From Agrobacterium sp. RAC06 (lineage in GTDB: Bacteria > Pseudomonadota > Alphaproteobacteria > Rhizobiales > Rhizobiaceae): DNA of 64,000 nucleotides. The notes under the pieces are model-generated. The model was not told the origin of the DNA, made no database searches, and was given only the letters and a program-made list of their open reading frames with translations. Location: positions 558,001 to 622,000 of the forward strand of contig NZ_CP016499.1 in the NCBI RefSeq assembly GCF_001713475.1, written 5' to 3'. A program made the translations under genes and the position numbers. Of this stretch, positions 51,037 through 60,941 are shown one piece after another. Position 1 is the first letter of the stretch, and each line of letters begins with the position of its first letter.

Positions 51037-53142
51037 TCACCCCGCATGCAGGAAGCGGATCGCCTCGTCGCGGCGATGCAGATAAAGCAGCGTTCTGACG
51101 GCTTCTCCGCGCTCCGACGTGAGTTCGGGGTCCCGCTCCAGCAGATAGGCCGCATCCTTGCGGGCGATCTCCAGCAGGTCGCCATGATGTTCAAGGCTGG
51201 CTATCTTGAAGCCTGGCGTGCCCGACTGCCGTGTGCCGAGAAGCTCGCCTTCGCCCCGGAGCTTCAGATCCTCTTCGGCGATCAGGAAGCCATCTTCCGA
51301 ATCGCGCAGGATCGACAGCCGCGCCTTACCCGTTTCGCCGAGTGGTCCCTTGTAGAGCAGGATGCAGCTTGAGGCCTCGTCACCACGGCCCACACGGCCG
51401 CGCAACTGGTGTAGCTGGGCAAGCCCGAATCGTTCGGCATGTTCGATCACCATGATCGTCGCATCGGGCACGTCGACGCCGACTTCGACAACCGTCGTTG
51501 CGACCAGCAGCCGCGTCTCGCCATTCTTGAAGGCGAGCATGGCGGCATCCTTCTCCGGTCCGGCCATGCGTCCATGCACCAGCCCGATCGGCGCCTTGAT
51601 GAACTGCGCCAGCACTGCTTGCCGCTCTTCGGCCGACATCAGTTCGCTTTCTTCGGTCTCTTCCACCAGCGGGCAGATCCAATAGGCCTTCTTGCCCTCC
51701 GCAATGGCCGAGCGGAGCCGTTCGATGACGTCAGGCACGCGCTCGGTTGGGACCGTCACCGTCTGGATCGGCTTGCGGCCGGCCGGTTTCTCGGTGAGTT
51801 TGGAGACATCCATGTCGCCGAAGGCGGCGAGCACCAGCGTGCGCGGGATCGGCGTTGCCGTCATCACCAGCATATGTGGGGAGATGCCCTTGGAGGTCAG
51901 CCGCAGACGCTGATGCACACCGAAGCGATGCTGTTCGTCGACCACGGCGAGCGTCAGGTTCTTGTAGCTGACGGCATCCTGGAAGAGCGCGTGCGTGCCG
52001 ATAACGATCTGCGCTTCGCCGGATGCGATGCGCTCCAGGATTGCTTCACGCTCCTTGCCCTTAGTGCGCCCGGTCAGGACCTCGATCTTCAGACCGGCCG
52101 GCGCGCCGAGCTTGGCAAGTGTTGCATGATGCTGCCGCGCCAGGATCTCCGTCGGCGCCATCAGCACGGCCTGTCCGCCGGCCTCAACGGCTGCTGCCAT
52201 CGCAAACAACGCCACCAGCGTCTTGCCAGCACCGACGTCGCCCTGGACGAGCCGCAGCATGCGCTGGTCCGTCGCCATGTCCTTCAGGATGTCGTCGATC
52301 GCCGCCACCTGGCTGTTGGTCGGCGTGAAGGGGAGGGTGGCGCGGATCTTTCCGCTGATCTCACCCGTCGGCTTGACCGGCACGCCCGGCACCCGACGGA
52401 GCTTCTGCCGCACCAAGGCGAGCGACACCTGGCCGGCGAGGAATTCGTCATAGGCGAGCCTGCGTCTCGCCGGCGCCTGCGGGTCGATGTCCTTCTCGTC
52501 GCGCGGATTGTGAAGCGTCACCAGGCTTTCACGCACGCTGGCGAAGCCCTGTTTCGTGGCAAGCGGCGCATCCGCCCATTCCGGCAGATCCGGCATACGC
52601 TCGACAGCAGCTTCGACCGCCTTGCGCAGCACCTTGGGTCCAAGCCCCGCCGTCAGCGGATAGACCGGCTCGACCAGCGGAAGGTTTTCCGCCTCGCTCG
52701 CCTTCACCATCAGGTCGGGATGCACCATCGAGGGGCGACCGTTGAACCAGTCGACCTTGCCCGAAACCATGACGATTTCGTCGACGGGCAATGCCTTTTC
52801 GAGCCAGTTGCCCTTGACCCGGAAGAAGGTGAGCGCCAGTTCCCCCGTCTCGTCATGCAGCATCACGCGGTAGGGCAGGTTGCTCTTGCCCTTAGGCGGC
52901 GGCAGATGTCGGTCGACACGGCCGGTGATCGTTACCAGCGAGCCCTGTTGGGCGTAGGCGATGCCCGGCTGGTGGCGCCGGTCGATCAGCCGGTGTGGCG
53001 CGAGGAAGAGCAGGTCGACGACGCGTGCGTCCTCGGCATCCTCGCGCCCGAGCAGTGTGGCGAGAAGCTGGGCAAGTTTGGGGCCGACTCCGCTGAGCGA
53101 AGCCACGGAGGCAAAGAGGGGATCGAGAAGATGGGGACGCAT
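51037..53142 (-). CDS. recG: ATP-dependent DNA helicase RecG
   Basis: The 701-residue protein starts at ATG 53142 (MRPHLLDPLFASVASLSGVG). The N-terminal wedge domain includes GRVDRHLPPPKGKSNLPYRV. The SF2 helicase has Walker A QGDVGAGKTLVAL, VVDEQHRFGVHQRL (DExH) and HGRMAGPEKDAAMLAFKNGE. It remodels stalled replication forks and Holliday junctions. It is convergent with the DUF502 gene and divergent from sdhE. Confidence 0.95.
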   Translation of the reverse strand: MRPHLLDPLFASVASLSGVGPKLAQLLATLLGREDAEDARVVDLLFLAPHRLIDRRHQPGIAYAQQGSLVTITGRVDRHLPPPKGKSNLPYRVMLHDETGELALTFFRVKGNWLEKALPVDEIVMVSGKVDWFNGRPSMVHPDLMVKASEAENLPLVEPVYPLTAGLGPKVLRKAVEAAVERMPDLPEWADAPLATKQGFASVRESLVTLHNPRDEKDIDPQAPARRRLAYDEFLAGQVSLALVRQKLRRVPGVPVKPTGEISGKIRATLPFTPTNSQVAAIDDILKDMATDQRMLRLVQGDVGAGKTLVALFAMAAAVEAGGQAVLMAPTEILARQHHATLAKLGAPAGLKIEVLTGRTKGKEREAILERIASGEAQIVIGTHALFQDAVSYKNLTLAVVDEQHRFGVHQRLRLTSKGISPHMLVMTATPIPRTLVLAAFGDMDVSKLTEKPAGRKPIQTVTVPTERVPDVIERLRSAIAEGKKAYWICPLVEETEESELMSAEERQAVLAQFIKAPIGLVHGRMAGPEKDAAMLAFKNGETRLLVATTVVEVGVDVPDATIMVIEHAERFGLAQLHQLRGRVGRGDEASSCILLYKGPLGETGKARLSILRDSEDGFLIAEEDLKLRGEGELLGTRQSGTPGFKIASLEHHGDLLEIARKDAAYLLERDPELTSERGEAVRTLLYLHRRDEAIRFLHAG

Positions 53143-53237
53143 GATGGGGGCAAAATGCCTCGCAAAATGCCTGTTTGGCAAGCTGACATTTGCCGGTCGC
53201 TGCTCTATAGAACGCCAAGAATTGGAAGGATGCCAAG

Positions 53238-53552
53238 ATGACTGGACTGGTGAAAAGCAGTGCCGACCTCGATCCGCGCCGTCGGCGCATCCTGTTCCGC
53301 TGCTGGCATCGCGGTATCCGCGAGATGGACCTGATGCTTGGCCAGTTCTGCGAGGCCCATATCAGCGAGCTTTCTGATGAGGAGCTCGACGAGCTGGAGC
53401 GCATTATGGTCGAAGAGGACAACGATCTCGTCCGCTACATCACTGGTGCCGATCCCGTGCCGGCCCATCTCCAGACACCACTCTTCGAACGCATAGCCGC
53501 CCTGCGCCCGGATTTCTCACCGGTGACCGGCGAAGAAACCGCTGCAAAGTAA
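53238..53552 (+). CDS. sdhE: FAD assembly factor SdhE
   Basis: The 104-residue protein carries the family signature RGIREMDLMLGQF, whose RGxxE motif is needed to attach FAD to succinate dehydrogenase, with CEAHISELSDEELDELERI after it. It lies between recG and mfd, the order found in many Rhizobiaceae. Start ATG 53238 with GGAAGGA upstream. Confidence 0.93.
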   Translation: MTGLVKSSADLDPRRRRILFRCWHRGIREMDLMLGQFCEAHISELSDEELDELERIMVEEDNDLVRYITGADPVPAHLQTPLFERIAALRPDFSPVTGEETAAK

Positions 53553-53557
53553 CTGAT

Positions 53558-56500
53558 ATGTCCCTGATCGATGTGAAGCGGATTGTCGGCGCACAATCCG
53601 CGCTGACGCTTTCCCATGTACCCGACGGCATGGATGCCTTCATCCTCGCCGAACTGGCGCGTGAGGGGAAACCCGTCGCCTATGTGGTATCCGACGGGCA
53701 GCGGCTGCAGAACCTCGAGCAGACACTGAGTTTCGCAGCACCGGACATTCCGGTGCTGAGCCTGCCGGCCTGGGACTGTCTGCCTTACGACCGCGTCTCG
53801 CCGTCCGCTGATGTTTCGGCCCGGCGATTGGCGGCACTATCGGGTTTGATTGCGCTCTATCTCAATCCGCATCCGGCAATCGTGCTGGTGACGGTCAATG
53901 CCATGCTGCAGAAGGTGGCACCGGCTGATGTCATCGACAGCCTCGGCTTTTCGGCGAAGCCCGGCAACCAGGTGCGCATGGACGACATTGCTGCGCGTCT
54001 GGAACGCAACGGTTTCGACCGCGTCGCAACGGTCCGCGAGGTCGGCGAATTCGCCGTGCGCGGCGGCATTCTCGATGTTTTCGTGCCTGGTGCGGAAGAG
54101 CCTGTGCGTCTCGATTTCTTCGGTGACACACTCGAAAGCATCCGCTCCTTCGATCCGGCCAGCCAGCGCACGATCGCACAGGTCCGTTCGCTTGATCTCA
54201 ACCCGATGAGCGAGGTGACGCTGACGCCGGAGAGCATCAGCCGTTTTCGCAAGAACTATCTCTCGCTCTTTGGAGCCGCGACCCGCGACGATGCGCTCTA
54301 TGCCGCCGTCTCCGAGGGGCGCCGGTATGCCGGCATGGAGCATTGGCTGCCGATGTTCTACGACAAGCTGGAGACTACCTTCGATTATCTGCGCGGCTTC
54401 CGTATGGTCACCGACCATACCGTGCGTGAGGCAGCCGAAGAACGCGCCAAGCTGATCCGCGACTATTACGAGGCTCGCCTCAACTCGGCGACACCCGGCA
54501 AGGGCCATCTCGCCCAGGGCACGCCCTACAAGCCAGTTCCGCCGGAGCGGCTCTATCTCGGCGCTGGCGAATTCGGCAAGGCGCTCGACGCCTTCGATCC
54601 GATCCGCATCACGCCCTTTGCCGAAGCCAGTGGCGAGAGCCGCAAGGTGATCGAGGTCGAGGCACGACCGACACCGCGCTGGGCGAAGTCTGCCAATGAG
54701 GCGAGCAGCGAAGAAGGCAATCGTGCCAACGTCTTCGGCCAGGCCGTCACCTATATCGCTGACAAGCGCGCTGCTGGCACCAAGGTCGTCGTGTCCGGTT
54801 GGTCGGAGGGCTCGCTCGATCGCCTTCTGCAGGTGTTGAACGAGCACGGCCTGGAGCGGCTGGTGCCGGTCGCAGCACTTAAAGATGTCGACAAGCTGAA
54901 GAAGGGGGAGGCAGGCACCGCCGTTCTCAGCCTCGAAGGTGGCTTCGAGACGAACAATCTCGTCATCGTCGGCGAGCAGGATATCCTCGGCGATCGCATG
55001 GTCCGCCGCTCAAAGCGCCGAAAGCGGGCCGCCGATTTCATCTCGGAAGTCGCCGGCATCGACGAAGGCTCGATCGTTGTGCATGCTGAACACGGCATCG
55101 GCCGCTTCGTCGGTCTGCGGACCATCGAGGCCGCGGGTGCCCCGCATGCCTGTCTTGAATTGCAATATGCCGATGAGGCCAAGCTCTTCCTGCCGGTCGA
55201 AAACATCGATCTTCTCTCGCGCTATGGCGGCGAGGCGACCGAAGTGCAGCTCGACAAGTTGGGCGGCGGCGCCTGGCAGATGCGCAAGGCCAAGCTCAAG
55301 AAGCGCCTGCTCGACATGGCGGGTGCCTTGATCCGCATTGCCGCCGAGCGCATGACCCGTTCCGCACCGGTGCTGACCACACAGGAAGGCCTTTACGACG
55401 AGTTTGCTGCCCGCTTCCCCTATGACGAGACTGAAGACCAGGAGACCGCGATCGAATCCGTCCGCTCGGACCTTGGCGCCGGCCGTCCGATGGACCGCCT
55501 CGTCTGCGGCGACGTCGGCTTCGGCAAGACGGAAGTGGCGCTTCGCGCTGCCTTCATCGCCGCGATGAACGGTATCCAGGTCGCCGTCGTCGTGCCGACC
55601 ACGCTCTTGGCCCGCCAGCATTTCAAGACCTTCTCCGAACGCTTCCGCGGCCTGCCCATCCGCGTCCAGCAGGCCTCGCGCCTTGTCGGCACCAAGGAAC
55701 TCAACCTCGTCAAGAAGGAAGTGGCAGACGGCAAGACCGACATCGTCGTCGGTACCCATGCGCTGCTCGGCACGGGCGTCAACTTCGCCAATCTCGGCCT
55801 GCTGATCATCGACGAGGAGCAACATTTCGGCGTCAAGCACAAGGAACGGCTGAAGGAACTGAAGTCGGACGTGCACGTCCTGACGCTTTCGGCCACGCCC
55901 ATCCCGCGCACCCTGCAGCTTGCCATGACCGGCGTGCGCGAACTCTCGCTGATCACCACGCCGCCGGTGGACCGAATGGCGGTGCGCACCTTCATCTCGC
56001 CTTTCGATCCGCTCGTCATTCGCGAGACCCTGATGCGCGAGCATTATCGCGGCGGACAAAGCTTTTATGTCTGCCCGCGTCTCGCCGATCTCGCGGATGT
56101 GAAAAGCTTCCTCGACGAGAACGTGCCGGAGCTGAAGGTGGCGATCGCCCATGGCCAGATGGCCGCCGGTGAGCTCGAAGACATCATGAACGCCTTCTAC
56201 GAGGGCCGCTACGATGTGCTTCTTTCGACGACCATTGTCGAATCCGGCCTCGACGTTCCCACGGCCAACACGCTGATCGTCCACCGTGCCGACATGTTCG
56301 GTCTCGCCCAGCTCTACCAGATCCGTGGCCGCGTCGGTCGCTCCAAGGTCCGCGCCTTTGCGCTGCTGACGCTGCCGGTCAACAAGGTGCTGACGGCAGG
56401 TGCCGAACGGCGTCTGAAGGTCCTGCAGTCACTCGATACGCTCGGCGCCGGCTTCCAGCTTGCCAGCCACGATCTGGATATCCGTGGCGCAGGGAACCTG

Positions 56501-57067
56501 CTCGGCGAGGAGCAGTCCGGCCACATCAAGGAAGTCGGTTTCGAGCTCTACCAGCAGATGCTGGAAGAGGCCGTCGCCGAGGTGAAGGGTGTGGACGAGG
56601 TGGTCGATACCGGTTGGTCGCCGCAGATCCAGGTCGGCACCTCGGTCATGATCCCGGAAAACTATGTGCCGGATCTGCATCTGCGCATGGCGCTCTATCG
56701 TCGCCTCGGCGAATTGGACGACCTCAGAGAGATCGACGGATTCGGCGCCGAATTGATCGACCGCTTCGGCCCGATGCCGATCGAGGTTCAGCACCTGCTC
56801 AAGGTCGTCTACATCAAGGCGCTGTGCCGCACGGCCAATGTCGAGAAGCTGGAAGCCGGCCCCAAGGGCGTCGTCGTCCAGTTCCGCGGCAAGCAGTTCC
56901 CGAACCCGGCAGCACTGGTCGGCTATATCGCCAAGCAGGGCAGCATGGCAAAGATCAGGGCGGACCACTCGGTGTTCCTCACCCGCGACCTCCCGACGCC
57001 GGAAAAACGGCTGGCAGGGGCTGCAGTGGTGATGACGCAGTTGGCGGAGTTGGCGAAGGCTGGCTGA
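53558..57067 (+). CDS. mfd: Transcription-repair coupling factor Mfd
   Basis: The 1169-residue protein shows the full Mfd order: a UvrB-like N-terminal part (LPAWDCLPYDRVSPSADVS, LEVFVPGAEEPVRLDFFGDT type, here ILDVFVPGAEEPVRLDFFGD), an RNA polymerase interaction domain (IVVHAEHGIGRFVGLRTIEA), an SF2 motor with CGDVGFGKTEVALRAAF and LLIIDEEQHFGVKHKERLK, and a C-terminal TRCF domain. It removes stalled RNA polymerase and recruits UvrA. The first ATG is 6 nt after the sdhE stop. Confidence 0.95.
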   Translation: MSLIDVKRIVGAQSALTLSHVPDGMDAFILAELAREGKPVAYVVSDGQRLQNLEQTLSFAAPDIPVLSLPAWDCLPYDRVSPSADVSARRLAALSGLIALYLNPHPAIVLVTVNAMLQKVAPADVIDSLGFSAKPGNQVRMDDIAARLERNGFDRVATVREVGEFAVRGGILDVFVPGAEEPVRLDFFGDTLESIRSFDPASQRTIAQVRSLDLNPMSEVTLTPESISRFRKNYLSLFGAATRDDALYAAVSEGRRYAGMEHWLPMFYDKLETTFDYLRGFRMVTDHTVREAAEERAKLIRDYYEARLNSATPGKGHLAQGTPYKPVPPERLYLGAGEFGKALDAFDPIRITPFAEASGESRKVIEVEARPTPRWAKSANEASSEEGNRANVFGQAVTYIADKRAAGTKVVVSGWSEGSLDRLLQVLNEHGLERLVPVAALKDVDKLKKGEAGTAVLSLEGGFETNNLVIVGEQDILGDRMVRRSKRRKRAADFISEVAGIDEGSIVVHAEHGIGRFVGLRTIEAAGAPHACLELQYADEAKLFLPVENIDLLSRYGGEATEVQLDKLGGGAWQMRKAKLKKRLLDMAGALIRIAAERMTRSAPVLTTQEGLYDEFAARFPYDETEDQETAIESVRSDLGAGRPMDRLVCGDVGFGKTEVALRAAFIAAMNGIQVAVVVPTTLLARQHFKTFSERFRGLPIRVQQASRLVGTKELNLVKKEVADGKTDIVVGTHALLGTGVNFANLGLLIIDEEQHFGVKHKERLKELKSDVHVLTLSATPIPRTLQLAMTGVRELSLITTPPVDRMAVRTFISPFDPLVIRETLMREHYRGGQSFYVCPRLADLADVKSFLDENVPELKVAIAHGQMAAGELEDIMNAFYEGRYDVLLSTTIVESGLDVPTANTLIVHRADMFGLAQLYQIRGRVGRSKVRAFALLTLPVNKVLTAGAERRLKVLQSLDTLGAGFQLASHDLDIRGAGNLLGEEQSGHIKEVGFELYQQMLEEAVAEVKGVDEVVDTGWSPQIQVGTSVMIPENYVPDLHLRMALYRRLGELDDLREIDGFGAELIDRFGPMPIEVQHLLKVVYIKALCRTANVEKLEAGPKGVVVQFRGKQFPNPAALVGYIAKQGSMAKIRADHSVFLTRDLPTPEKRLAGAAVVMTQLAELAKAG

Positions 57068-57077
57068 GCAAATGGAA

Positions 57078-57094
57078 GGGGCCGTTAAGGCCCC
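57078..57094. terminator. Weak hairpin between mfd and the EamA gene
   Basis: A 6-bp stem, GGGGCC (57078-57083) and GGCCCC (57089-57094), with loop GTTAA. There is no U-run downstream on the plus strand, so it is a weak or factor-assisted terminator for the two convergent genes. Confidence 0.45.
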
Positions 57095-57101
57095 GCCTCA
57101 T

Positions 57102-58043
57102 TCAAGTGTCGGATTGGTCCGGCTTGATCGCCAGCGCCGCATCCGTCTTGCCGGCTACCGGTGGCGGGAGCGGCGTGTCGCGCTTGCGCTCGCGGATCAG
57201 CGTCAGGAGCCCTGACCCGACGATCAGCACGATGCCGATGCCCATCGGCCAGTCGACCTTGTCGCCGAAGACGAGGTAGCCCAGCAGGATGGCCCAGAGC
57301 ATCTGGCTGTACTGGATCGGTCCGACGATCGGGGCGGGGGCATAAAACGACGCCAGCATCATGAAGATGTTGCCGACGGCGGCGAGCAGGCCGAAGGCGG
57401 CAAGCAGCATCAGGTCATAACGGTCGGGTGCCTGGAAATCCGGCAGAGAGAAGGCAGCACAGATGATCACGCTGCCGAGCAGGCCCGCGCCGTAGAGCGA
57501 GATGTTCTTCTCCTGCGGGCCCATGGCGCGGAAGATGATGATCGTGACGGCGCCGGCAAAGCCCGAAATCAGCGCTGCCAGATGTCCGATTTCCAACTCG
57601 CGAAAGCCCGGTCTCAAGACCACCAGTACGCCGAGAAAGCCGATCAACACGGCGGCCCAGCGCTTCATGCCCACCTCTTCCTTGAGGAAGATCACCGACA
57701 TGATCGTCGCAAAGCTCGGCAGCAGGAAGATCAGGCAGAAAGCTTCCGCCATCGACAGCTGGGTAAAGGCAATGATGCTGCCGACCGTGCCCACGGCAGA
57801 ACAGACGAAACGCAGGCCCCAGAGCGGCCAGTTCGTGCTGCGCACCAGATCCGTATAGCGGTCGCCGCGCTTCATCAGGAAGGGGATTGCCAGGAAGCCG
57901 AACAGGCTACCGATGAAACCTGCCTCGAAGGCGGGTACGCGCCCTTCCACCAGCTTCACGGCGGCATCGCTGAAGGAATAGGCGGCAAAGCAGATGAAGG
58001 CGAAGAAGACGCCTTTGAGGGTCGTGTCGGATGACAAGGTCAT
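57102..58043 (-). CDS. EamA/DMT-superfamily transporter
   Basis: The 313-residue protein has ten predicted TM segments in two EamA repeats, for example GVFFAFICFAAYSFSDAAVK and LGYLVFGDKVDWPMGIGIVL. Drug/metabolite transporters of this kind export amino acids, metabolites or drugs; no substrate hint is visible. Convergent with mfd. Confidence 0.88.
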   Translation of the reverse strand: MTLSSDTTLKGVFFAFICFAAYSFSDAAVKLVEGRVPAFEAGFIGSLFGFLAIPFLMKRGDRYTDLVRSTNWPLWGLRFVCSAVGTVGSIIAFTQLSMAEAFCLIFLLPSFATIMSVIFLKEEVGMKRWAAVLIGFLGVLVVLRPGFRELEIGHLAALISGFAGAVTIIIFRAMGPQEKNISLYGAGLLGSVIICAAFSLPDFQAPDRYDLMLLAAFGLLAAVGNIFMMLASFYAPAPIVGPIQYSQMLWAILLGYLVFGDKVDWPMGIGIVLIVGSGLLTLIRERKRDTPLPPPVAGKTDAALAIKPDQSDT

Positions 58044-58094
58044 GATCCCGGGGAGGAGGTTACCTCTCCGGGATACGGCTGTTCGTTACAACCG

Positions 58095-58766
58095 TCAATT
58101 CAGATTGCGGAGAGCTTCGGCCTTCGCCTTGGCGATTTCGCGCAAGGCATTGGCGAGTTCCGCCGGCGGCTGGGCGCCGCTGACCGCGTATTGCTGGTCG
58201 AAGATGAAGAAGGGAACGCCGTTCACGCCCATTTGCTTGGCGGCTTCCACCTCGGACAGCACGTGGTTGACGTCAGCATCGCCTGACAGCAGCGATTCGA
58301 TCACCGGACGCGACAGCCCGGCCTCGGTCGCGATGTCGAGCAATACGGCGTTGTCGCCGATATTACGGCCCTGCTCGAAATTTGCCTTGAACAGGAGATC
58401 GACCACGCGGGTCTGCGTCTCCCGGCTTTCCTGGCCGGCCCAATGGATCAACCGGTGCGCATCGAGCGTGTTCGGGCCGACTTTGATGGCTTCGAAATCA
58501 AAGGCAATGCCGACCTCGGCGCCGAGCGACTTCAGATGCGCATGCGCCTGGTCCATCTTGTCCTTGCCGCCCAGCTTCTTCGCCAGTTCCACCTGCTGGT
58601 CGACACCTTCAGGCGGATAGTCGGGATTGAGCTGATAGGGGCGCCAGTTGATGTCGACGCTGACTTCGTCTTGCACTTCGGCGATCGCGAGTTCGAGCCG
58701 CGCCTTGCCGAGATAACACCAGGGGCAGACCACGTCGGATACGAGGTCGATGGTGATGCGGTCCAT
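58095..58766 (-). CDS. DsbA-family oxidoreductase, FrnE-like
   Basis: A 223-residue cytosolic protein starting at ATG 58766 with AGGA upstream. It has CPWC (SDVVCPWCYLGKARLEL) and the cis-proline GVNGVPFFIFDQQYAVSG, the DsbA/FrnE pattern. FrnE-like proteins belong to the DsbA/2-hydroxychromene-2-carboxylate isomerase family; no signal peptide is present. Probably a cytosolic disulfide isomerase-like or stress protein. Confidence 0.88.
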   Translation of the reverse strand: MDRITIDLVSDVVCPWCYLGKARLELAIAEVQDEVSVDINWRPYQLNPDYPPEGVDQQVELAKKLGGKDKMDQAHAHLKSLGAEVGIAFDFEAIKVGPNTLDAHRLIHWAGQESRETQTRVVDLLFKANFEQGRNIGDNAVLLDIATEAGLSRPVIESLLSGDADVNHVLSEVEAAKQMGVNGVPFFIFDQQYAVSGAQPPAELANALREIAKAKAEALRNLN

Positions 58767-58863
58767 GAGGGTGTCCTTTCCTGGCAGAGGTATGCCTGTC
58801 ACTTAAAGCAAAGCGGGCCGGAGACAAGCTCCGGCCCTGAAACACAGCGTCAATCGCTTGGGG

Positions 58864-60669
58864 TTACTGGACGCGTGCGTCGAACCAGGTCGAGCGCTGG
58901 TAGCCATAGAGCGGGGCTGCGTCCGGCCGTCCGATGTGCTTCCAGCGGGCGACCCATTGCTCGCCGATATGATAGAGCGGGACGAGATAGTGCCCGGCAA
59001 CCAGGAGCCGGTCATAGGCCCGCACGGCAGCCTGGAAATCGGCCGGGTCGCGGGCCTGCAGGAGCGCCTCGATCATCCGGTCGATTTCGGGATCGGCGAC
59101 GCCGGCATAGTTGAAGCTGCCCTGGGCGTCCTTCGCTTCGGATGCCCAGCGATTGACCTGCTCGGCGCCGGGCGAGAGCGACGAGGTGTAGGCCTTGATG
59201 ATCATGTCGTAGTCGAAGCTGTTGGAGCGCGCCTGATACTGCGCGTCGTCAACGGTGCGGATGGCCATGTCGATGCCGATCAGCTTCAGCGTCCGTTGAA
59301 ACGCGATGGCCATCTTCTCCTGGCCTTCGTTCTGGGTCATCACCTCAAAGGCGAGCGGCTTGCCGGCGGCATCGATCATCTTGCCGCCCTGGATCTTGTA
59401 ACCCGCCTCCTGGAAGAGCTTCACCGCCTTGCCGAGCGCCTTGCGATCGCCTCCGGACCCGTCTGTGGCCGACTGCGTAAAGGTGCCGGCGAGAATTTCC
59501 GGCGACAGCTTCTCCCTGGCCGGCCCGAGCAGTGCCAGCTCTCTCTCGTCGGCGGCATTGCCATAGGCGCCGAGCGCTGAATTCTGCCAGTAGCTCTGGG
59601 TGCGGGTGAAGGCGTTGCCGAACAGGGTCTTATTCATCGCTTCGAAGTCGAAGGCGGTGCTGATGGCCTCGCGTACCTTGACGTCCGAAAAGATCGGGCG
59701 GCGGGTGTTGAAGACAAAGCCGAGCATGCCGGAGGGAAGGCCAGGCTTGAAGGCTTCCTTCACGACATCGCCATTCTCTGCGGCCGGGAAATTGTAGGCC
59801 CGCTGCCAATGGTTGGAATCGCCATCCGGATAGATGTCGATCTCACCCTTCTTGAAGGCCTCGAACAGCGTTGCCTCCTGGAGGAAATAGGTGACGCTGA
59901 TCTCGTCGTAATTGTCGAAGCCGACCTTCGAAGGAAGGTCCTTGCCCCAATAGTCGGGATCACGCGCCCAGGTGACCTTCTCGCCGGGTTTCAGCTCCTT
60001 GATCCTGTAGGGACCCGAACCGACGGGGATGGCAAGTCCGCCCTGATCGAAGGTCTCAGGATCGATCGCGTGTTTCGGCAGGATCGGGGTTGAATTGGCG
60101 AAGATCAGCGGTGTCTCGCGATTGGCCTTTTCGTTGAAGGTGAACTTGATGCCGCGGTCGCCGACCTTCTCCATGCTGGCGACGGCATTGAGCCGGCCGT
60201 TGAAGGGCGGTCGTCCCTTGTCGCGCAACAGTTCGAAGGTGAAGATCACATCTTCGGGAGTCACCGGCTTGCCGTCATGCCAGCGCGCTTTGGGGTTGAG
60301 ATTGAACTGCACATAGGTGCGGTCGGCATCCCATTCGACGGATTCTGCAAGCAGGCCGTAGAGCGTGAAGGGTTCATCGGCAGACCGGGACATCAGCGGC
60401 TCGTAGAGCAGATTGCCGAATTCCGGATCCCAGACGCCGCGCGCCGTCGTGCGCATGCCCTTGAGGACAAAGGGGTTCAGCGCATCGTAGGTGCCGACCA
60501 CGCCGTAATTGACCTTGCCACCCTTCTTCACATCAGGATTTACATAAGGAAAATGCATGTAGTCGGCGGCAAGCGCAGGCTCGCCATGCATGGCGATCCC
60601 GTGCATGGGTTGTGCCTGAGCGGCAGCGGCAAAGGGTAGAATAAGCAGAGTGAACAAGAGACGGCGCAA
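58864..60669 (-). CDS. Peptide/nickel-type ABC substrate-binding protein (family 5, YejA-like)
   Basis: About 601 residues. TTG 60669 is chosen as start: it has GGGGAGGA upstream and gives MRRLLFTLLILPFAAAAQAQ, a clean Sec signal; an ATG at 60729 lacks these features. The mature part, GGKVNYGVVGTYDALNPFVL, WHDGKPVTPEDVIFTFELLR and SGPYRIKELKPGEKVTWARD, is the SBP_bac_5 fold. It binds a peptide or related ligand for an ABC importer whose other parts are not encoded nearby. The gap to the divergent IalB gene, 60670-60941, shows nothing else clear. Confidence 0.9.
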   Translation of the reverse strand: MRRLLFTLLILPFAAAAQAQPMHGIAMHGEPALAADYMHFPYVNPDVKKGGKVNYGVVGTYDALNPFVLKGMRTTARGVWDPEFGNLLYEPLMSRSADEPFTLYGLLAESVEWDADRTYVQFNLNPKARWHDGKPVTPEDVIFTFELLRDKGRPPFNGRLNAVASMEKVGDRGIKFTFNEKANRETPLIFANSTPILPKHAIDPETFDQGGLAIPVGSGPYRIKELKPGEKVTWARDPDYWGKDLPSKVGFDNYDEISVTYFLQEATLFEAFKKGEIDIYPDGDSNHWQRAYNFPAAENGDVVKEAFKPGLPSGMLGFVFNTRRPIFSDVKVREAISTAFDFEAMNKTLFGNAFTRTQSYWQNSALGAYGNAADERELALLGPAREKLSPEILAGTFTQSATDGSGGDRKALGKAVKLFQEAGYKIQGGKMIDAAGKPLAFEVMTQNEGQEKMAIAFQRTLKLIGIDMAIRTVDDAQYQARSNSFDYDMIIKAYTSSLSPGAEQVNRWASEAKDAQGSFNYAGVADPEIDRMIEALLQARDPADFQAAVRAYDRLLVAGHYLVPLYHIGEQWVARWKHIGRPDAAPLYGYQRSTWFDARVQ

Positions 60670-60941
60670 GGCGGCGATCCTCCCCGAATTAGAATCTCGA
60701 ATGTGCTGGGACGCTAGCACACTCACCATAAAACCAACACAAGCGGGTGAGAATGAGGAGATGTGAGTCGATCCGGCGTCAAAGAAACGCTGGATATTGT
60801 GGCCGCCGCGATGTAACAGGTGAGCCAGATCGCAGGGTCATGTATTTGCCTCATTTGAACCACAGGTGAGGGCAGACAAGACCGGTGAATGACGCGGCAC
60901 ACAAGTCCGCGCGACAGGGGTTTTCAGGAGACGGAATACGT

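Noticed and set aside
51439..53241. Long open frame antisense to recG
   Set aside because: recG reads with all helicase motifs; the opposite frame has low-complexity Arg/His/Asp composition and no family look.
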